A stretch of DNA of 5,053 bases from assembly GCA_900550825.1 (NCBI GenBank), contig URTZ01000148.1, positions 1-5,053 on the forward strand. Direction: 5' to 3'. Positions 1 through 4,771 of the stretch are shown here, piece after piece. The notes under the pieces are model-generated. The model saw nothing but the letters and a program-made list of their open reading frames with translations. It was not told the origin of the DNA and made no database searches. Position 1 is the first letter of the stretch. The number at the start of each line of letters is the position of its first letter. The stretch is from an uncultured Collinsella sp. (GTDB lineage Bacteria; Actinomycetota; Coriobacteriia; Coriobacteriales; Coriobacteriaceae). The position numbers were made by a program, and so were the translations under genes.

Positions 1-247
1 TATCGTCGCCCACGACGGCGTACCACAGCTCGACGGTGCCGGCCTGGGCGTCGGCGCGATAGAAGCTCAGAGGCACGCGAAGCAGCGAGGACGCATCACC
101 GGGTACGGCGATGTTCACAAACTGACCGGGCTTGAGCGCACTTGCAAGCTTGGGGGCCGAGATGACGAGCGAGAAGATGCCGTCGGCGATCTCCCGGTTC
201 GAGACGACCTCGAAGTCGTGCATGCGTGCAGTGGAAGGTGTGGGCAT
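1..247 (-). CDS. pyrK: Dihydroorotate dehydrogenase electron-transfer subunit PyrK, 5' part only (runs off the window)
   Basis: PyrK-type subunits carry FAD and a 2Fe-2S cluster and pass electrons from dihydroorotate, oxidised by the PyrD subunit, to NAD+. Only the first 82 codons are visible. They form the start of a ferredoxin-reductase-like FAD-binding barrel: strands around residues 11-30, then GQFVNIAVP (about residues 40-48) and LRVPLSFY (about 55-62), which fits the R-x-P-x-S FAD-binding motif of this family. The ATG at 247-245 is preceded by GGAG at 256-253, five bases away; an in-frame ATG eight codons later lacks such a site. It is the fourth gene of the pyr operon, 92 nt after pyrC. 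The iron-sulfur cysteine cluster expected at the C-terminus lies outside the window. Because PyrK resembles other flavodoxin-reductase proteins, the name rests partly on the pyrimidine context. Confidence 0.85.
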   Translation of the reverse strand, partial: MPTPSTARMHDFEVVSNREIADGIFSLVISAPKLASALKPGQFVNIAVPGDASSLLRVPLSFYRADAQAGTVELWYAVVGDD

Positions 248-262
248 AGACGCTCCAATCCC

Positions 263-278
263 CCATGCGGTTGCATGG
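263..278 (-). other. Small hairpin just upstream of the pyrK ribosome binding site
   Basis: CCATGC and GCATGG form a perfect 6-bp stem with a 4-nt loop (AACC on the mRNA strand). It ends six bases before the GGAG of pyrK at 256-253. A hairpin here could affect ribosome access or protect a processed 5' end of the pyrK message. This is a sequence observation with no known family behind it. Confidence 0.4.
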
Positions 279-279
279 T

Positions 280-319
280 CAAAACGAACAGAAAGCGCGG
301 CACCGCAAGGGCACCGCGC
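280..319 (-). terminator. Possible weak intrinsic terminator or processing stem between pyrC and pyrK
   Basis: On the mRNA strand GCGCGGTGCC (319-310) and GGTGCCGCGC (304-295) can pair over 10 positions, two of them G-U wobbles, around a 5-nt loop. The following bases (294-280) are T-rich but broken: TTTCTGTTCGTTTTG. The stem starts about 20 nt after the pyrC stop codon. The interrupted U tract suggests partial termination or RNA stabilisation rather than a full stop, which would fit lower or separately tuned expression of pyrK and later genes. It may also be a chance GC-rich stem. Confidence 0.35.
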
Positions 320-339
320 ACAAAAGCGATAAGGCTATG

Positions 340-1629
340 CTAGCAGATGCAGCCGTCGGCGAGCGTCTGCTTACCGCCGACAAACACATCGGTGGCACGA
401 CCGGTAAGCGTGCGGCCGGCAAAACCGGAGTTCTCGGCGCGCGACTCATAACCGTCCTCGCCGACCGTCCAGGTGGCAGAGGGGTCGAACACGGTCAGGT
501 CGGCAACGGAGCCCGCCTTGACCTGAACCTGGTCGAGGCCCAGAATCTCACGCGGCTTGATGGCCATGAGCTCGACCATGCGGCCCACGCTCATCTTGCC
601 CGTGTTGACCAGCTCGGTGAGTACGAGCGACAGCGAGGTCTCGAGGCCGATCATGCCAAAGGGCGCAAGCTCGAACTCGCGGGCCTTCTCCCACGGGGTG
701 TGGGGAGCGTGATCGGTGACGATAGCGTCGACGGTGCCGTCGATGACGCCCTGACGGATGGCCTCGGCATCCTCCTCGGTACGCAGCGGCGGATTGACCT
801 TGAGCGAGGTGTTGTAGGTCTCGTCCAGGTCGTTCTCGGTCAGGAACATGTGGTGCGGGGTGGCCTCGCAGGTAACCTGAACGCCAGCGGCCTTACCGGC
901 ACGCACGATCTCCAGGCCATGGGCGGTGGAGATGTGCTGGATGTGCAGCTTGGCACCGGTCAGCTTGGCGATCTCGATGTCGCGGGCGATCTGGAGCTCC
1001 TCGCCGGCAGCCGGCCAACCCTCGAGGGCCAGACGGGTCGAGACCTTGCCCTCGTTGATCTGGCCGTGGCCGACCAGGTCCTCGTCCTGGCAGTGGCTCA
1101 TGAAGACCTTGCCGAACATCTTGCCGTAGTCCATGCAGCGACGGAGCATGCCCGCGCCCTGCACGCCGCGACCGTCGTCGGTGAAGGCGACGGCGCCGTG
1201 GGCGACCATATCGCCCATCTCGGACATGGCCTCGCCCTTAAGACCGCGGGTCATGGCGCCCGACGGATAGACGCGGCAGTGGCCGACCTCGGCAGCGCGG
1301 GACTTGACGAACTCCACGACAGTGCCGTTATCGGTTACGGGATCGGTGTTGGGCATGGCGCACACGCCGGTAAAGCCGCCCTTGGCAGCTGCGCGGGTAC
1401 CGCTCTCGATGTCCTCTTTGACCTCGTAGCCGGGCTCGCGAAGGTGAACGTGCATATCCACCAGGCCGGGGACGAGGTACTTGCCGGAAAGGTCGCGGAC
1501 CTCGGCTCCCTCGACGGCGAGATTCTCGCCGACCTCGGCGATCTTGTCGCCGTCAATCAGGACGTCAACGACACCGTCAAGCTCGACGGACGGGTCGACG
1601 ACGTGGGCATTCTTAAGAAGCAAGGCCAT
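340..1629 (-). CDS. pyrC: Dihydroorotase (class I, zinc amidohydrolase)
   Basis: Catalyses the reversible cyclisation of N-carbamoyl-L-aspartate to L-dihydroorotate, the third step of UMP synthesis, in the cytoplasm. The 429-residue length is normal for the bacterial class I enzyme. Visible active-site elements in order: DMHVHLREP with metal ligands His60 and His62 and substrate-binding Arg64; MPNT with Asn94; Asp151 in FTDDGRG; His179 in MSHCQD; His232 in IQHIST; and TDHAPH with catalytic/metal Asp306. The spacing agrees with Bacillus-type dihydroorotases that use an aspartate (here 151) as the metal bridge. The ATG at 1629-1627 is chosen over a 52-codon upstream extension because a strong GGAGGTG lies at 1642-1636 and the protein then starts at the conserved MALLLKNAHVVDP. 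The gene overlaps the 3' end of pyrB by 17 nt, so translation is probably coupled. The stop is TAG at 342-340. Confidence 0.97.
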   Translation of the reverse strand: MALLLKNAHVVDPSVELDGVVDVLIDGDKIAEVGENLAVEGAEVRDLSGKYLVPGLVDMHVHLREPGYEVKEDIESGTRAAAKGGFTGVCAMPNTDPVTDNGTVVEFVKSRAAEVGHCRVYPSGAMTRGLKGEAMSEMGDMVAHGAVAFTDDGRGVQGAGMLRRCMDYGKMFGKVFMSHCQDEDLVGHGQINEGKVSTRLALEGWPAAGEELQIARDIEIAKLTGAKLHIQHISTAHGLEIVRAGKAAGVQVTCEATPHHMFLTENDLDETYNTSLKVNPPLRTEEDAEAIRQGVIDGTVDAIVTDHAPHTPWEKAREFELAPFGMIGLETSLSLVLTELVNTGKMSVGRMVELMAIKPREILGLDQVQVKAGSVADLTVFDPSATWTVGEDGYESRAENSGFAGRTLTGRATDVFVGGKQTLADGCIC

Positions 1630-2557
1630 TATCGGCACCTCCAAGCAGCAGATACAGGATAGCCATACGCACGCAGATACCGGCGTAGACCTGCTCCAGG
1701 ATGACGGAGCGTTGCGGGTGGTCGGCCATATAGGAGTCGAACTCGACGCCGCGGTTGATGGGACCCGGGTGGCAGATGATCGCATCGGGCTTCATGAGCT
1801 TCTCGCGGTCCTTGGTCAGGCCGAAGAGCCTGTGGTACTCACGAATGGTCGGGAACGGGGCACCCTCGAGGCGCTCCTGCTGCACGCGCAGCATGTAGAC
1901 GACGTCCAGCTCGGGCAGGACGGAATCGAGGTCGCTCGTCACGTGGTCGCAGCCCAGAACCTCGGGCGCCGGCGGCAGCAGCGTGCCGGGGGCGACGGCG
2001 TAGGTCTCGCAGCCCATGATCTTAAGGGCGGGGATCAGCGAGCCGCAGACGCGGGAGTGCGCGATATCGCCGACGACAGCGACCTTCAGACCGTGGAAGT
2101 CACCCTTGTGCTCCCAGATGGTGTACAGGTCGAGCAGGGCCTGCGTGGGATGGTTGTGCTTGCCGTCACCGGCGCAGATGACGCTCGCGGGCGAGTTCTG
2201 CGTGACGATGTAGGGAGCGCCGGCGTGCTTATCACGCACGACGATACAGTCGATCTTATAGGCGTTGAGGGTCTCGACGGTGTCGACAAGGCTCTCGCCC
2301 TTGACCGTGGAGGTCGAGGAGCCGCCAAAGTTAAGGCTGTCGGCCGAAAGACGCTTCTCGGCGAGCTCGAAGGAGCTGCGGGTGCGCGTCGAGGGCTCGT
2401 TGAACATGTTGACGATGGTCTTGCCCTTGAGCGTGGGGACCTTCTTGATAGCACGCTCGTTGACCTCGGAGAACGCCTTGGCGGTCTCGAGGATGAGCTT
2501 GATGTCCTCTTCGGAGTACTCGGTAATGTCGATCAGGTGCTTATGGTTGAACGCCAC
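1613..2557 (-). CDS. pyrB: Aspartate carbamoyltransferase catalytic subunit
   Basis: Transfers the carbamoyl group of carbamoyl phosphate to L-aspartate, the committed step of pyrimidine synthesis. The 314 residues fit the catalytic-chain family (about 305-310). Visible motifs: the carbamoyl-phosphate loop STRTR at 56-60; the 80s loop STSTVKGES with Lys86; GDGKHNHPTQALLDLYT at 130-146; GDIAHSRV at 163-170; YMLRVQQER at 221-229; and HPGPINRGVE at 263-272. The start is taken as GTG at 2557-2555, with GGAGGTG at 2573-2567 upstream; the first residues then read (M)AFNHKHLID. An in-frame ATG far upstream would run through pyrR and is rejected. The ribosome binding site lies within the last codons of pyrR, whose stop is only 4 nt away. 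No pyrI regulatory chain is seen, so control probably rests on the attenuator rather than on a PyrI-type holoenzyme. The start choice is a little less certain than the identity. Confidence 0.96.
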   Translation of the reverse strand: MAFNHKHLIDITEYSEEDIKLILETAKAFSEVNERAIKKVPTLKGKTIVNMFNEPSTRTRSSFELAEKRLSADSLNFGGSSTSTVKGESLVDTVETLNAYKIDCIVVRDKHAGAPYIVTQNSPASVICAGDGKHNHPTQALLDLYTIWEHKGDFHGLKVAVVGDIAHSRVCGSLIPALKIMGCETYAVAPGTLLPPAPEVLGCDHVTSDLDSVLPELDVVYMLRVQQERLEGAPFPTIREYHRLFGLTKDREKLMKPDAIICHPGPINRGVEFDSYMADHPQRSVILEQVYAGICVRMAILYLLLGGADNGLAS

Positions 2558-2561
2558 GGTA

Positions 2562-3146
2562 CTACTCACCTCCCAGCGGCGCGGAGCCCACGTGGGAACC
2601 CGGCGCGACGTCGTTAATCTCGACGGCGGTGTGGCCGTCAACTTCCTTCATATATAGGTGCACGTTCTCCTCATGCGACGAGGGAACGTTCTTGCCGACA
2701 AAGTCCGGCGAGATGGGGAGCTCGCGGTGGCCGCGGTCAACGAGGACTGCCAGCTCAATGCGGCTCGGACGGCCCAGGTCCATGACGGCGTCGAGAGCGG
2801 CGCGGATGGTACGACCCGTGTACAGGATGTCGTCCACCAGCACGACGCGCTTGCCGTCGACGCTGAAGGGAATGTTGGTAGCGTGGATCGCGGGAGCGAA
2901 ATTGGTCGCATAGTCATCGCGGTAGAAGCTGATGTCCAGGCTGCCGAGCGGAACGTCGACGCCCTCGATCTCCTTGATCTCCTCGGCGAGCTTCTTTGCC
3001 AGAAGGTCGCCGCGCGTGACGATGCCGACCAGAGCGAGGTCTTCACAGCCCTCGTTGCGCTCGAGAATCTCGTGCGCGATGCGGGTCATTGCTCGATTGA
3101 CGGCGGTCTCGTCCATGATGACCGCCTTGGGGGAAGTCGTGCCCAT
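2562..3146 (-). CDS. pyrR: PyrR, pyrimidine operon attenuation regulator / uracil phosphoribosyltransferase-like protein
   Basis: PyrR binds the pyr leader RNA when UMP is abundant and promotes premature termination; many family members also convert uracil plus PRPP to UMP. The 194-residue protein has the type I phosphoribosyltransferase fold. GIVTRGDLLAKKL is at 41-53, LDISFYRDD at 70-78 (typical of PyrR), and the PRPP-binding loop VVLVDDILYTGRT at 101-113 with its paired aspartates. The C-terminal part (VLVDRGHRELPI near 135-145, and a KEVDG segment near 167) also matches the family. A tail of about 15 residues extends past the usual length of about 180. The ATG at 3146-3144 has AAGGAG at 3156-3151, four bases away. 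It is the first gene of the operon, directly behind a terminator-containing leader, so it most likely regulates itself and the genes below. Confidence 0.96.
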   Translation of the reverse strand: MGTTSPKAVIMDETAVNRAMTRIAHEILERNEGCEDLALVGIVTRGDLLAKKLAEEIKEIEGVDVPLGSLDISFYRDDYATNFAPAIHATNIPFSVDGKRVVLVDDILYTGRTIRAALDAVMDLGRPSRIELAVLVDRGHRELPISPDFVGKNVPSSHEENVHLYMKEVDGHTAVEINDVAPGSHVGSAPLGGE

Positions 3147-3167
3147 CGATCTCCTTCCTCACATGTC

Positions 3168-3187
3168 TTGACTGCTGACACAGTCAA
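3168..3187 (-). other. Hairpin between the pyr attenuator and the pyrR ribosome binding site
   Basis: TTGACTG and CAGTCAA form a perfect 7-bp stem with a 6-nt loop (TGTCAG on the RNA strand). It overlaps the last U residues of the attenuator tract and ends 11 nt before the pyrR AAGGAG. It exists only in readthrough transcripts. A role in protecting the readthrough RNA or influencing pyrR translation is possible but is inference. Confidence 0.45.
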
Positions 3188-3224
3188 AAAAATAGATGCC
3201 CGACCGCTCAAAGCGGACCAGACA
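3186..3224 (-). terminator. Intrinsic terminator in the pyr leader (attenuator)
   Basis: On the minus strand TGTCTG (3224-3219) pairs with CGGGCA (3202-3197), then, past a small asymmetric internal loop, CCGCT pairs with AGCGG around a TTG loop. The stem is followed closely by TATTTTTTT, with seven uninterrupted T at 3192-3186. It lies 40 nt upstream of the pyrR start inside the transcribed leader, so it can stop transcription before any structural gene. The 5' arm of its lower stem is also used by the antiterminator at 3220-3275, so the two folds exclude each other. Confidence 0.85.
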
Positions 3225-3275
3225 CCCACAGGAAGGGCTGCTCTTTGGCAGCTATGTAATTCCATGTGGGTATCT
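3220..3275 (-). promoter_or_regulatory. Antiterminator stem of the pyr leader
   Basis: The leader segment AGATACCCACATGGAA (3275-3260) can pair with TTCCTGTGGGTGTCT (3234-3220): 15 pairs including one G-U, with a single bulged U. The 3' arm covers five bases of the outer 5' arm of the terminator, so forming this stem should block termination. Inside its loop a second 5-bp hairpin (GCTGC at 3252-3248 with GCAGC at 3241-3237) makes the fold more compact. Long matched arms of this kind are unlikely by chance, though the energy has not been computed. Confidence 0.72.
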
Positions 3276-3291
3276 CGTACCCCTTTAATGG
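3262..3291 (-). promoter_or_regulatory. Anti-antiterminator hairpin, probable PyrR/UMP binding site
   Basis: At the very 5' end of the predicted transcript, CCAT (3291-3288) pairs with ATGG (3265-3262). A purine-rich internal loop follows (TAAAG on the 5' side, AC on the 3' side), then an upper stem GGGTA (3282-3278) with TACCC (3272-3268) closes a CGAGA loop. The 3' half is also the 5' arm of the antiterminator, so stabilising this hairpin would free the terminator. A lower stem, a purine-rich internal bulge, an upper stem and an NGNGA loop match the known layout of PyrR-binding RNAs, but the full Bacillus consensus (ARUCCNGNGAGGYU) is not met. That PyrR binds here is inference. Confidence 0.6.
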
Positions 3292-3300
3292 TCAAGGGAT

Positions 3301-3329
3301 AGTGTAGCCAACCTCGAGCTTAATTGCGA
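3301..3329 (-). promoter_or_regulatory. Probable promoter of the pyr operon
   Basis: TACACT (3306-3301) matches four of six -10 positions. TCGCAA (3329-3324), 17 bp upstream, matches three of six -35 positions. Transcription would begin near 3292-3294, immediately before the 5' arm of the first leader hairpin, so the whole regulatory structure would be transcribed with almost no spare sequence. That positional fit supports the call more than the moderate hexamers do. A TTGACC at 3295-3290 was considered as a -35 but has no acceptable -10 at 17 bp. Confidence 0.5.
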
Positions 3330-3340
3330 GCATAAATACA

Positions 3341-3369
3341 GAGCATTCCGTAAACGGAGCCCAATGCTC
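3341..3369. repeat. Palindrome in the pyrR-rpmB intergenic region
   Basis: GAGCATT (3341-3347) and AATGCTC (3363-3369) are a perfect 7-bp inverted repeat, with a nested CCG/CGG pair inside. Neither strand has a T tract after it, so it is not a terminator. It lies upstream of both divergent promoters, about 12 bp from the pyr -35 and 30 bp from the first plus-strand promoter candidate. A protein-binding site is possible; no regulator family is recognised. Confidence 0.4.
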
Positions 3370-3399
3370 AATAAACCTATATGTATTTGTGGGACTAGC

Positions 3400-3428
3400 T
3401 TGAAAACGCACACACGAGCTGGCATAAT
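3400..3428 (+). promoter_or_regulatory. Strong sigma-70-type promoter candidate facing rpmB
   Basis: TTGAAA (3400-3405) and CATAAT (3423-3428) are separated by exactly 17 bp, with a TGG just before the -10 as in an extended -10 promoter. By consensus this is the best promoter in the window. The start point would be near 3435, giving a leader of about 160 nt to rpmB. No ORF with a ribosome binding site lies between, so it is either a distal rpmB promoter or the promoter of a small RNA. Confidence 0.55.
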
Positions 3429-3514
3429 CCCCTCTGCTGCACGCAAATCGGATCTACGTCCAGGGCCGTGGCGTGAGCACTATCGCCAAAAGAGGAATAT
3501 CTCTGTGTAGATTA

Positions 3515-3543
3515 CGCACAGGGAGCTGCTTCTGTGCTATAGT
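3515..3543 (+). promoter_or_regulatory. Probable proximal promoter of rpmB
   Basis: TATAGT (3538-3543) is preceded by TGC, giving an extended -10 (TGCTATAGT). The -35 at 17 bp is poor (CGCACA at 3515-3520), as is common with extended -10 promoters. Transcription would begin near 3550, leaving a leader of about 48 nt before the rpmB ATG. Confidence 0.5.
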
Positions 3544-3597
3544 TCAGGCTTGTTTGTTAACGCGACATGTTCGTTTGTCGCCCAAGGAGGGTCAGTT

Positions 3598-3786
3598 ATG
3601 TCCAAAGTTTGCGAAGTTTGCGGTAAGCACCCCGTTGCCGGTCGCTCCATCAGCCACTCTCACCGCGTCACCAACCGTAAGTTCCGCCCCAACATCCAGC
3701 GCGTCTACGTCGTCGTCGATGGTCACCGTCGCAAGATGAACGTTTGCTCCACCTGCCTCAAGTCCGGCAAGGTTGCGCGCTCCTAA
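3598..3786 (+). CDS. rpmB: 50S ribosomal protein L28 (zinc-binding form)
   Basis: L28 is a small basic protein of the large ribosomal subunit. The 62-residue product starts MSKVCEVCGKHP and contains the L28 signature region SISHSHRVTNRKFRPNIQRV at about 17-36. Cys5 and Cys8 (CEVC) and Cys50 and Cys53 (CSTC) form the four-cysteine zinc ribbon of the C+ type; the zinc-free paralog used during zinc starvation lacks these. The ATG at 3598 has a near-perfect AAGGAGGG at 3584-3591, six bases away, so the longer in-frame upstream start at 3550 is rejected. It is a single-gene unit: its own promoters upstream, a strong terminator 69 nt downstream, and divergent from the pyr operon. Confidence 0.97.
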   Translation: MSKVCEVCGKHPVAGRSISHSHRVTNRKFRPNIQRVYVVVDGHRRKMNVCSTCLKSGKVARS

Positions 3787-3789
3787 ATA

Positions 3790-3833
3790 AGGTCTTACCA
3801 ACAAGTACCTCGGACTCTCCGGGTCAAAGACCT
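3790..3833 (+). repeat. Inverted repeat in the rpmB 3' untranslated region
   Basis: AGGTCTT (3790-3796) and AAGACCT (3827-3833) are perfectly complementary over 7 bp, with a small CGG/CCG hairpin between them. It lies just after the rpmB stop codon and before the terminator, so it would be part of the mRNA tail. Function unknown; it may be a simple 3' stabilising fold. Confidence 0.3.
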
Positions 3834-3854
3834 CGCGTTCACATAGAACTTACC

Positions 3855-3888
3855 AAAGGCGCTCTCCCCTACGGAGGGCGCCTTTTTT
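3855..3888 (+). terminator. Rho-independent terminator of rpmB
   Basis: AAAGGCGCTCTCC pairs with GGAGGGCGCCTTT over 13 positions (one T-G) around a CCTAC loop, followed by a tract of six T (3883-3888). It closes the rpmB transcription unit. The A residues at the 5' base also give a short U tract in the other direction, so it may act weakly on the minus strand and stop transcripts leaving the transposase gene. Confidence 0.92.
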
Positions 3889-3906
3889 GCACTCATTGCA
3901 CTCATT
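3889..3906. repeat. Tandem 9-bp direct repeat at the left edge of the mobile element
   Basis: GCACTCATT occurs twice in tandem, directly after the rpmB terminator; the second copy runs three bases into the left inverted repeat. GCACTCAT also occurs at 4921-4928 inside the right inverted repeat. It may mark the insertion junction or slippage at it. Confidence 0.5.
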
Positions 3907-3951
3907 GGGGACAGACTTACATGAGTGTTTTCACGCATTGGGGACAGACAT
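3904..3951 (+). repeat. Left 48-bp inverted repeat of the element
   Basis: It contains the 13-mer ATTGGGGACAGAC twice (3904-3916 and 3937-3949) in direct orientation. Between them is a hairpin, ATGAGTG (3921-3927), loop TTTT, CACGCAT (3932-3938), with one mismatched pair. It is the reverse complement of 4898-4945 except at three positions. A foldable hairpin flanked by conserved GGGGACAG blocks is the kind of structure RAYT enzymes bind as single strands. Confidence 0.88.
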
Positions 3952-3992
3952 GGCGCACGCAAGCGGCACACCGACTGGCTCCGGCCCCTGCC

Positions 3993-4769
3993 TCACGCTG
4001 CATCCTTCCAGCCTGCAGTTGCCTTGGTCACGCTCGTGGCGCCGATACCGGTGATACGGGCAATTTGCTTAACCGTGAGATGTGCCCGCCTGAGCCTCAG
4101 CAGGCAGGCATCGCGTTCGGGGCGTGGCAGGGCCTTGAGCAGCGAAGGAACTATGCTCGGCAGAACTTCGCGCGCAACGGAAAGGGCCTCCTCATCGGGG
4201 ATCCGCCGGCGTGGAAGAACCTCCATTGACCAGATGCGCCCGGCAACTTCCTCGAGATGCTCGCAATAGCAACGGGAGCCACCGACAATATCGAGCATAG
4301 GGGCCGCATCACAGATGTCAAAGGGATCATAGCCCAGCTGATACGCCTTATAGCTTGACCAGCGGTACGCATCGAGCGAGTCAAGCGCACCCTTCACGGG
4401 ATTGAGATGAATATAGTCGAGCAGCTGCACCGCCTGCGTGTCCGACTCAACCGCGACCCGCGAATAGCGATTGTCAAACAGATGTCCCGTTCTCCCCGTT
4501 TTTCCATTGAAATACTTAGCATATGCTGTCAGCGCGCACTGCATTGCCTTTGAAAGGTTGTCATATGGGTCATCAACCATCAAATGGAAGTGGTTGTCCA
4601 TAAGGCACCAAGCCAACACCGCCACTTTATGGCGTGCAAACCTGTCCGAGATGTCCGATAAGAAACGATATCGGTCAGAGTCATCTTCAAAAATAATCTG
4701 TTTGGAGTTGCCACGGTCAAAGACGTGGTAATAGCCGGTGAGCGAAACGGCGCGGGCGCATCGGGGCAT
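3993..4769 (-). CDS. HUH (Y1-type) transposase, REP-associated tyrosine transposase family
   Basis: A single-strand DNA nuclease of the IS200/RAYT Y1 transposase family, which cuts and joins DNA through a phosphotyrosine intermediate. The 258-residue product has the family N-terminus (YYHVFDRGN at 13-21), the metal-binding HUH motif as His60-Phe-His62 in DNHFHLMV, the conserved stretch YFNGKTGRTGHLFDNRYSRV at 86-105, and YIHLNPVKGAL at 119-129, whose Tyr119 is the likely nucleophile. A C-terminal part of about 100 residues ends in a helix-turn-helix-like segment (LTVKQIARITGIGATSVTKA, 231-250), as in longer RAYT proteins. The ATG at 4769-4767 has AAAGGAG at 4781-4775; an upstream in-frame ATG (11 codons earlier) runs through that site and is rejected. 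The gene is alone between the inverted repeats and intact, with no frameshift or missing catalytic residue. Confidence 0.9.
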   Translation of the reverse strand: MPRCARAVSLTGYYHVFDRGNSKQIIFEDDSDRYRFLSDISDRFARHKVAVLAWCLMDNHFHLMVDDPYDNLSKAMQCALTAYAKYFNGKTGRTGHLFDNRYSRVAVESDTQAVQLLDYIHLNPVKGALDSLDAYRWSSYKAYQLGYDPFDICDAAPMLDIVGGSRCYCEHLEEVAGRIWSMEVLPRRRIPDEEALSVAREVLPSIVPSLLKALPRPERDACLLRLRRAHLTVKQIARITGIGATSVTKATAGWKDAA

Positions 4770-4771
4770 AA

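Noticed and set aside
265..1662. Long plus-strand open frame (465 codons) opposite pyrC
   Set aside because: It mirrors the codon structure of the real gene, has no ribosome binding site, gives a low-complexity Asp/Gly/Leu/Val-rich product with no recognisable motif, and would be fully antisense to a clear pyrC.
1630..1785. 52-codon N-terminal extension of PyrC
   Set aside because: It overlaps conserved pyrB sequence in another frame, is Ser/Thr-rich and nonspecific, and the strong GGAGGTG at 1642-1636 fixes the later ATG.
1481..2617. Plus-strand open frame (378 codons) opposite pyrB
   Set aside because: It is an antisense shadow of pyrB with compositional bias; no start signal and no domain.
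3086..3295. Minus-strand leader open frame passing through the attenuator, as a possible pyrBI-like leader peptide
   Set aside because: It begins with TTG without a ribosome binding site, and its internal ATG (3265) also lacks a well-placed one. It continues past the pyrR start in another frame. With pyrR as the first gene, PyrR-RNA control explains the leader better.
2658..3302. Plus-strand open frame (214 codons) opposite pyrR and its leader
   Set aside because: It is antisense to pyrR and runs through the attenuator; no ribosome binding site and no motif.
3147..3597. tRNA, riboswitch or small gene in the divergent intergenic region
   Set aside because: No cloverleaf, no T-loop-like GTTCGAATC sequence and no ORF with a ribosome binding site were found; the pyr leader and promoters explain most of the structure.
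3744..4229. Plus-strand open frame spanning the rpmB end, terminator and transposase 3' end
   Set aside because: It crosses a strong terminator and an inverted repeat, is antisense to the transposase, and has no start signal.
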